5,980 nt of DNA. Source: an uncultured Flavobacteriales bacterium. Lineage in GTDB: Bacteria > Bacteroidota > Bacteroidia > Flavobacteriales_D > Sanyastnellaceae. The notes under the pieces are model-generated. The model saw nothing but the letters and a program-made list of their open reading frames with translations, had not been told where the DNA came from and searched no databases. A program made the position numbers and the translations under genes. This document shows positions 1 to 4,242 of this stretch, in pieces; the first letter of the stretch is position 1; the number at the start of each line of letters is the position of its first letter. The DNA is taken from assembly GCA_938003665.1 (NCBI GenBank), contig CALKYI010000184.1, positions 1 through 5,980 on the forward strand. Reading direction: 5' to 3'.

Positions 1-224
1 TCCATGCAGCCGAGGTACAAGCAGCTGCCGTCTTCGAGGACGGCAGCCGGTTCGAAGTTCAAGGCCATGGCGTTGGTGCAACCAGCGAAGACGCAGGAGA
101 GGTCGTCGTACGTTGCCTCGGGGTTGTAGTTGGCCGCACTCATGTACATGCAACCACCGATGATGCAGCTGCCGTCGTCTGAAGACGCACCGCTGTCATA
201 ATTGTCGGCCATGGGGTTGGTGCA
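1..224 (-). repeat. In-frame 72-nt tandem repeat encoding 20-residue Cys/Asp modules
   Basis: Module-opening Cys codons lie at 222-224, 150-152, 78-80 and 6-8, an exact 72-nt (24-codon) period. Each unit is a 20-residue module plus a 4-residue linker such as I-I-G-G or V-F-A-G. The units differ at many bases, so this is an old protein-level repeat rather than a fresh DNA duplication. The array continues past the left edge. Confidence 0.85.
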
Positions 225-995
225 CCCCGGAAATTCGTCGCAGTCGCACGTGCCGTTGTCATTCGCGTCGATGCAATTGCCTGCGCAATCCTCACACGCA
301 TCGGGGTAGAGGCACTCGGCCGTGTCCTCGGGACCGAAGGCCGGATCGTAGTTACAGGCTTCCGCATCACCACAGCCTTGGGGCAATTCGATGGGCATGG
401 CCAGCACTTGCATGCTCTGGCTCTGCAGGCCTTCAACAAACATCTGAACGTTGACGCTGCCCGAGATTTCACCGGCGGTGGTCAGCTGGGCGATCAACAC
501 GCGCTCATCGGGTCCGGCCACGGCATTGGCATCGCCGAGCAACGTAAACACCGACCCCCCAATGGGATCATCTACTACGAAATTGCCACCGCTGTTGAAG
601 GAGGCAAGGGCCATGTCAAGACCGATGGCGCCCGCAAGCGAGCCCATGGAGTTGTCCGTTACGCCAATGGTGAACCACGAGTCGTAGTTGGCTTCCGGGA
701 AAAACGGCAGCACCGCGGCGTTTAGGGACCAGGCAAAGTCGGCCCCGAGTGCGCTTTGGTAAAAGCCTTCGGTGCTGTTTACGTGAAGGGGAGTCGCCTG
801 ATCGCCAAAAACTGCGGACAATTCGTCCGTAGCTTGGGTCATTTGCGCGTACACGTGGTACGTTTTCATCCCTTCCAATCCGGGAATTCCCGTGGTGTCA
901 TGGTTGGCAATCACTTCGGCGTGAATGCCCGTAACCTGACCGATTGCAAGCCCGCTGACAACGCAGCAGGCCAGCAGAAGCGCGGCATGTTTCAT
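1..995 (-). CDS. Secreted Cys/Asp-module repeat protein, 3' end outside window
   Basis: Open from ATG at 995 to the left edge with no stop: 331 residues, C-terminus missing. Residues 1-20 form a signal peptide (Lys2, hydrophobic run to Ile18, likely cut around Gly19-Gln20). Residues about 21-205 form a domain that resembles the N-terminal domain of the rightward gene at 4243 (T-Y-x-V-Y-A near 45-50, F-Y-Q at 78-80, Y-D-S-W-F-T-I-G at 104-111). Then come Cys/Asp modules: an irregular 21-residue copy at 208-228, an Asp/Asn/Cys-rich link at 229-257 resembling a calcium-binding thrombospondin-3 stretch, and copies at 258-277, 282-301 and 306-325, with another beginning at 330. The last copies repeat exactly every 24 residues and lack the middle Cys. 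There is no Shine-Dalgarno before the start, as usual in Bacteroidota. It lies 95 bp downstream of the lipoprotein gene, same strand. Extracellular location is well supported; the specific role is unknown. Confidence 0.9.
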   Translation of the reverse strand, partial: MKHAALLLACCVVSGLAIGQVTGIHAEVIANHDTTGIPGLEGMKTYHVYAQMTQATDELSAVFGDQATPLHVNSTEGFYQSALGADFAWSLNAAVLPFFPEANYDSWFTIGVTDNSMGSLAGAIGLDMALASFNSGGNFVVDDPIGGSVFTLLGDANAVAGPDERVLIAQLTTAGEISGSVNVQMFVEGLQSQSMQVLAMPIELPQGCGDAEACNYDPAFGPEDTAECLYPDACEDCAGNCIDANDNGTCDCDEFPGCTNPMADNYDSGASSDDGSCIIGGCMYMSAANYNPEATYDDLSCVFAGCTNAMALNFEPAAVLEDGSCLYLGCM

Positions 996-1020
996 CAAGT
1001 AGATCGTTCGTGTTCTTCTT

Positions 1021-1040
1021 GAAGATACTATAAAATCTTC
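1021..1040. repeat. Small inverted repeat upstream of the leftward repeat-protein gene
   Basis: GAAGAT at 1021-1026 is the exact inverse of ATCTTC at 1035-1040, with an 8-nt AT-only spacer. It sits 26-45 bp upstream of the ATG at 995, where a promoter or operator for that gene would be expected. The stem is short and weak, so chance is a real alternative. Confidence 0.3.
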
Positions 1041-1078
1041 GTATTTAAAAATTGACTTTTTGTCGAAATTATACGAAG
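1037..1078 (-). terminator. Possible intrinsic terminator after the lipoprotein gene
   Basis: CTTCGTAT at 1037-1044 is the exact inverse of ATACGAAG at 1071-1078. Inside it AATT/AATT (1050-1053 with 1067-1070) and GAC/GTC (1054-1056 with 1062-1064) can also pair, closing a five-base loop. Read on the minus strand the hairpin begins 13 nt after the TAA at 1091-1093 and is followed by a T-rich tail, ATTTTAT. The plus strand has an A-rich tail instead, which favours minus-strand termination. The stem is AT-rich and interrupted by asymmetric bulges, so it may be weak or may instead be a regulator site for the gene at 995. Confidence 0.4.
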
Positions 1079-1090
1079 GAAAAACACCGA

Positions 1091-1606
1091 TTAGGGCGCC
1101 GCAAACTGGACTTTGAACGGCGGCTCTGCGGATGTGCCGTGGCACATAACGGCCTGGCGTTTGTCGTCCGCCATCAGGGCGAATTGACGGTACGCACCGG
1201 TGGAATTGGCGGTCAAGTCACACACAATGGCGGTCAACACATTCGTCCCAGGTTCCATACGCCCTTTCCAGGTGCCTGCAAAGGCTGCTACCCGCCCGTC
1301 ATCGTGGCTTTGCACGAGTTCGGCAGTGCCCATCGCACCGATGGTGAAGGTGAACGTGCTGCTGCCCACCTTGGCTTCTTTGCCGCGCACGACGATGACT
1401 TCACCGTTGGCGTTGAGCAAGGGGTATTCCGGGCGCACGCCAGTCCATGTGCCGTACCAATTTTCGACGCGAAAGGGCTCAATCGGTTGAGGTGCTGCAG
1501 CGGCCACTTGTGTGCGTCGCTTCTCACCGTGCGCGGGTGTCGATTCGCCGCAAGCGTACAAGCTTAGGGCGAGGAGTAAGGCCGTGTTCGAAATCAAGGT
1601 GTGCAT
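1091..1606 (-). CDS. Small predicted lipoprotein of unknown function, overlapping the protease gene
   Basis: 171 residues, complete. The N-terminus is hydrophobic (Leu10-Leu16) and ends in a lipobox-like L-Y-A-C with Cys19 as the probable lipidated residue, so the mature protein should be membrane-anchored and face the periplasm or outside. Residues 20-45 are a flexible Ala/Pro-rich linker. The rest (about 46-171) looks like one small beta-rich domain: alternating hydrophobic strands, two G-T-W-x-G motifs (52-56 and 111-115) and two Cys, 129 and 155, that could pair. The repeated G-T-W pattern recalls lipocalin-like barrels, but I do not recognise a family. The ATG lies inside the last codons of the protease gene: 13 nt overlap (1594-1606), in another frame, with no Shine-Dalgarno, suggesting coupled translation. 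A role as partner, chaperone or inhibitor of the protease is conjecture. Confidence 0.85.
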   Translation of the reverse strand: MHTLISNTALLLALSLYACGESTPAHGEKRRTQVAAAAPQPIEPFRVENWYGTWTGVRPEYPLLNANGEVIVVRGKEAKVGSSTFTFTIGAMGTAELVQSHDDGRVAAFAGTWKGRMEPGTNVLTAIVCDLTANSTGAYRQFALMADDKRQAVMCHGTSAEPPFKVQFAAP

Positions 1607-4014
1607 GATTCAGAGAATTCGCTGAGCAACAACAACAAGTCGCTGACCGTGGTGAGTTCATCGCCGTCCACATCTCCGATGCACGGTGCCGTGATGCACC
1701 CGTAATCGGACAGAAACAGCAAAATATCCGTCACGGCGATCATGCCGTCGTCGTCCAAATCGCCGGGACAGGGGCAGTCTTCCAGGCAGGAGCCATCTTC
1801 AATGGTCGCCGCCGGATCGTAATTGCACGCCTCCAGGTCGGTGCAACCGGCGCACGACTCAAATTCACAGCTGCCATCGTCGATGCTGACGCTCAGGTCA
1901 AAATTGCATGCGGCCACATCCGTGCATCCGTAACACGACTCGAAATCGCACGTGCCGTCATCGACCGTCGCGGCCGGGTTGTAGTTGCATCCGGCCGGAT
2001 CGGTGCATCCCGGAGGATCCACGTCGAGGCACAAGTCGAAAATGCTGATGTCAGCAGAGAAATAGGCGCCTTCCGATCCGCTCCAGCCATTGCCAATGCG
2101 AATGAACCAGGTGCCATTGCCTTCCGGTGCACTGCCAATGGTTGCGGCGCCGGTGTAGGACCCAGACGCGCTGGTGTCCCATGCACCGGGCCAAAATCCG
2201 GAACTCGTGCAGCCAAAATCGACATCGAACCCACCGATTTGGCGGCATTCCCCGTCCGGTGCCTCAATGATGACGGTGAGGTCGCTGGCTTTGGAGCCAT
2301 CGCCATTGACGTTTTCGAAGTCCAAGAAGACTGTCACAGCCGCTACGTAGCCGAAGCCGCTCACCGCCATTGACACCGTCTCGCCGGGCCCCAAGGTGTC
2401 CGCCAACGACATCACGGCTTCGCAATTGCAGGCCCCTCCGTTCGGTGAATAGAAGCAGCTGCCGTCGTCCACAAGGTTGAATTCATCGTAATTGCAGGCC
2501 ACAGGGTCGGTGCAACCGTAGCAGCTGGAACCGTCGCCCCCGCATTCCCCGCAGATGTCCTCCGTAGCACACGAGCCGTCATTCAATACCGCTTCCGGGT
2601 CGTAGTTACAGGCCCACTCAAACGTGCAGCCGTAGTAAGCGCAACTCGTTGAGAATTCGTCACAGGTTGTGTAGCACGTGCCTTGGCCATTGATCATGGG
2701 AATCAAGGCAGAGTTTTCGACCGTCGGGTGGAATTCCAGGTTGACCGAACCTCCTGCCACGGCGTGGCAATAGCTCATGATGGTGCCGACTTGTGGCGCG
2801 GGGGTGTTGGTGCAGCTGCCCTCCGCCGCATAACAATCATCGATGGGTCCACCTGGCCACCCGCACCAGTGGGTGTGGTTGGAGCCGAAGTTGTGCCCGA
2901 ATTCGTGGGCCACGACATTGAGGTTCCAGCTGTAGTTGTTCAGGTTGTACACCATGGACGGGCTCAGGTAGGAGCTGAATCCGGCGGCGTACGAAGCATT
3001 GCAGTTGACGCCGAGGTAGGCGATGCCGCCTGTTCCGGTATCCGATCGTCGGGTCAACAAGTGCACAATGTCGCGCGGACGGCTAGCGAGATCCGGGTTT
3101 TCGAGCCATTCGAGCCGAAATGCATCAAGCATGGCGCCGGCGTTGCCGGTGAAGGCCGCGTACGGATCGGTGGTTTCCCAGACGTTGATGTACGAAGCTG
3201 CGAGGTAGATCAAGTCGTTGAGTTCAGTCTGGTATATTTCACTCACCCCGGTGAGCAGGGCGAGGGCCCACTCGACGGAAGCGTTGCAGTCAGCGCCAAA
3301 TTGGTTGTAGGTGAAGTAATCGATGTCAAGCGCAATTTCAACGCACTCCGTAACGGGATTGCTGGGCAGCGGGCTGGGCAGGCCCATCGGTTGGGGTGCG
3401 TGCACTTGCTCGGCCAGGGTTTCCAGTCCGCATTCGAACGCCGGCGTGAACAGCGCATCTGCTGTGGCATACAAGACGAACAATCCGGTTTCGCGCCCGT
3501 CGCATTCGAGTCCGCCCAATTCGTACTGCACGCCCTGGTACCGAATGGCTCCAGCGACTTGGCCATCGAGGAAAACGAGCGAACCGTGGATGTCGTCATT
3601 GGCAATTCGGTAGCTCAGCAAACGCGGGGTGTAACGCTCGGTGCGGACACCATCTGCGGTCATGTGCCCGATTTCCAAGTCCGGCCGGTACGCTTTGAAT
3701 TCGTGGAGGATAACCGTCGTGTGGGCACCACCAGGGAAGGTTAAGGGCACTTCCCAATAGGCAGGGCGCTCGGCTTCCAAAGCGCTCCAGACCGCCTGAT
3801 CTGCATCAAACACGACGCTGGATTCTGCTTTGTGGGTGGGCAAGCAGGGGACGTCTTGCTGATGGACTTGGAATAGGGGCGTGGGGTCATACCACGATGC
3901 ACAGCCGGATGGGGCTTGTGCGATTCCAGTAAGCGGCAGAGCCGCCAAAGTGATGGTTGCCAGCACGTAAACGCATCGGTTTATCATCGAATTGAGCAGG
4001 GTTTCGAGCGGCAT
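1594..4014 (-). CDS. Secreted reprolysin-like (M12B-type) zinc metalloprotease with P-like domain, Cys/Asp modules and dockerin-like C-terminus
   Basis: 806 residues, complete. A signal peptide ends near Ala34. Met10 (ATG at 3987) gives a more normal signal peptide and may be the true start. Residues 35-220 are a propeptide-like region; C195-G196 could be a cysteine switch. The catalytic domain (about 222-447) has the metzincin zinc motif H370-E371-F-G-H374-N-F-G377-S-N-H380, where His370, His374 and His380 bind zinc and Glu371 is catalytic, followed by a Met-turn at M413 (T-I-M-S-Y). Then come Cys/Asp modules at 463-482 and 501-520, a beta-sandwich resembling the P domain of proprotein convertases (about 531-662, with G-T-W-F-I-R-I), and modules at 670-689, 697-716 and 724-743. 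The end (752-803) carries two EF-hand-like loops of dockerin type. It should cleave proteins outside the cell; the substrate is unknown. The downstream lipoprotein gene overlaps it. Confidence 0.96.
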   Translation of the reverse strand: MPLETLLNSMINRCVYVLATITLAALPLTGIAQAPSGCASWYDPTPLFQVHQQDVPCLPTHKAESSVVFDADQAVWSALEAERPAYWEVPLTFPGGAHTTVILHEFKAYRPDLEIGHMTADGVRTERYTPRLLSYRIANDDIHGSLVFLDGQVAGAIRYQGVQYELGGLECDGRETGLFVLYATADALFTPAFECGLETLAEQVHAPQPMGLPSPLPSNPVTECVEIALDIDYFTYNQFGADCNASVEWALALLTGVSEIYQTELNDLIYLAASYINVWETTDPYAAFTGNAGAMLDAFRLEWLENPDLASRPRDIVHLLTRRSDTGTGGIAYLGVNCNASYAAGFSSYLSPSMVYNLNNYSWNLNVVAHEFGHNFGSNHTHWCGWPGGPIDDCYAAEGSCTNTPAPQVGTIMSYCHAVAGGSVNLEFHPTVENSALIPMINGQGTCYTTCDEFSTSCAYYGCTFEWACNYDPEAVLNDGSCATEDICGECGGDGSSCYGCTDPVACNYDEFNLVDDGSCFYSPNGGACNCEAVMSLADTLGPGETVSMAVSGFGYVAAVTVFLDFENVNGDGSKASDLTVIIEAPDGECRQIGGFDVDFGCTSSGFWPGAWDTSASGSYTGAATIGSAPEGNGTWFIRIGNGWSGSEGAYFSADISIFDLCLDVDPPGCTDPAGCNYNPAATVDDGTCDFESCYGCTDVAACNFDLSVSIDDGSCEFESCAGCTDLEACNYDPAATIEDGSCLEDCPCPGDLDDDGMIAVTDILLFLSDYGCITAPCIGDVDGDELTTVSDLLLLLSEFSESCTP
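1606..1761 (-). other. Dockerin-like duplicated calcium-loop region at the protease C-terminus
   Basis: Loop one has Asp752, Asp754, Asp756, Gly757 and Asp763; loop two has Asp781, Asp783, Asp785 and Asp792. Each fits positions 1, 3, 5 and 12 of an EF-hand-type loop and is followed by a Leu-rich helix (L-L-F-L-S and L-L-L-L-S). The loops are 29 residues apart, close to a dockerin repeat. No cohesin partner is visible here. It could instead be a fold-stabilising or secretion-related tail. Confidence 0.6.
1786..2007 (-). repeat. Three 20-residue Cys/Asp modules in the protease tail
   Basis: Modules are encoded at 1948-2007, 1867-1926 and 1786-1845, each exactly 20 codons from first to last Cys, with a 27-codon step between the first two and again between the second and third. 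The last two are each preceded by a C-Y-G or C-A-G link, giving four Cys per unit. All follow the C-T-D-x-x-x-C-N plan and end in D-G-(S/T)-C. Confidence 0.85.
2455..2628 (-). repeat. Two 20-residue Cys/Asp modules after the protease catalytic domain
   Basis: Modules are encoded at 2569-2628 and 2455-2514, each 20 codons from first to last Cys. They are separated by a short Cys/Gly link containing C-G-E-C-G-G-D-G, a motif also found in the rightward repeat protein (residues 387-394). They separate the catalytic domain from the P-like domain. Confidence 0.85.
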
Positions 4015-4033
4015 AAGAGGTGATAATCAAGTA

Positions 4034-4062
4034 CTAAACTAGTGAAAAGGAGAGGAGTTCAA
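4034..4062 (-). promoter_or_regulatory. Possible Bacteroidota-type promoter of the protease-lipoprotein pair
   Basis: On the minus strand TTG (4060-4062) is followed after 18 bp by TAGTTTAG (4034-4041). This resembles the Bacteroidota sigma-ABfr pattern of a TTTG or TTG element near -33 and TAnnTTTG near -7, with one mismatch in the latter. Transcription would begin near 4027, leaving only about 13 nt before the ATG at 4014 but about 40 nt before the ATG at 3987. That spacing is a point in favour of the internal start. Confidence 0.35.
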
Positions 4063-4202
4063 TTTTATCTGCCCGAAACGCAACTTCTCCGCGCCAGCCC
4101 GCGTATGCGGAGGCAGTATTCAACCCCCAAAACCGAAAAAATGGTTCAGAATCAATCTCCTAAGACCGTAAATAATTCGACGAATTGTGGTTTCAGGTTG
4201 AT

Positions 4203-4218
4203 AAATTTTGTATATTTA
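4203..4218 (+). promoter_or_regulatory. Possible -7 region of the rightward gene
   Basis: AAATTTTG (4203-4210) and TATATTTA (4211-4218) each come within one base of the Bacteroidota TAnnTTTG element and lie 25-40 bp before the ATG at 4243. I found no convincing TTTG element at the expected distance upstream, so this is only a location guess. Confidence 0.22.
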
Positions 4219-4242
4219 AGTAGGAATTGGATTATATCCGCG

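Larger units (their letters stand above)
4015..4242. other. Divergent intergenic region, 228 bp
   Basis: This lies between the starts of the leftward protease and the rightward repeat protein and must hold both promoters. It contains an AT-rich stretch next to each gene and a GC-rich centre with CTCCGC (4087-4092) inverted as GCGGAG (4107-4112). One reading frame stays open from an ATG at 4105 into the rightward gene, but the encoded sequence is Asn/Lys-rich, unlike a signal peptide. I see no RNA gene here. Confidence 0.6.

Noticed and set aside
1..224. CRISPR-like regular spacing of 72 nt
   Set aside because: The repeats are in frame, diverged at the DNA level and encode protein modules. 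There are no conserved repeats with unrelated spacers.
140..725. Short frames on both strands within the leftward repeat-protein gene
   Set aside because: They are out-of-frame shadows of the open frame from 995 to the left edge, which has a signal peptide and regular modules.
1052..1567. 171-codon plus-strand frame opposite the lipoprotein gene
   Set aside because: The minus-strand frame has a lipobox, a coupled start with the protease gene and a sensible beta-rich sequence. The plus-strand frame begins in AT-rich intergenic DNA and has none of these.
1594..1761. Type 9 secretion sorting domain at the protease C-terminus
   Set aside because: The end is two dockerin-like loops followed by S-E-S-C-T-P. 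I see neither the conserved motifs nor the length of a type A or B sorting domain.
2683..3744. Long open frame on the plus strand (353 codons)
   Set aside because: It lies entirely antisense to the protease gene, which has a clear signal peptide, zinc motif and module structure. The plus-strand product shows no recognisable domain or export signal.
4087..4112. CTCCGC/GCGGAG inverted repeat as a terminator in the divergent region
   Set aside because: The stem is only 6 bp with a 14-nt loop, there is no T-tract on either side, and no gene ends here.
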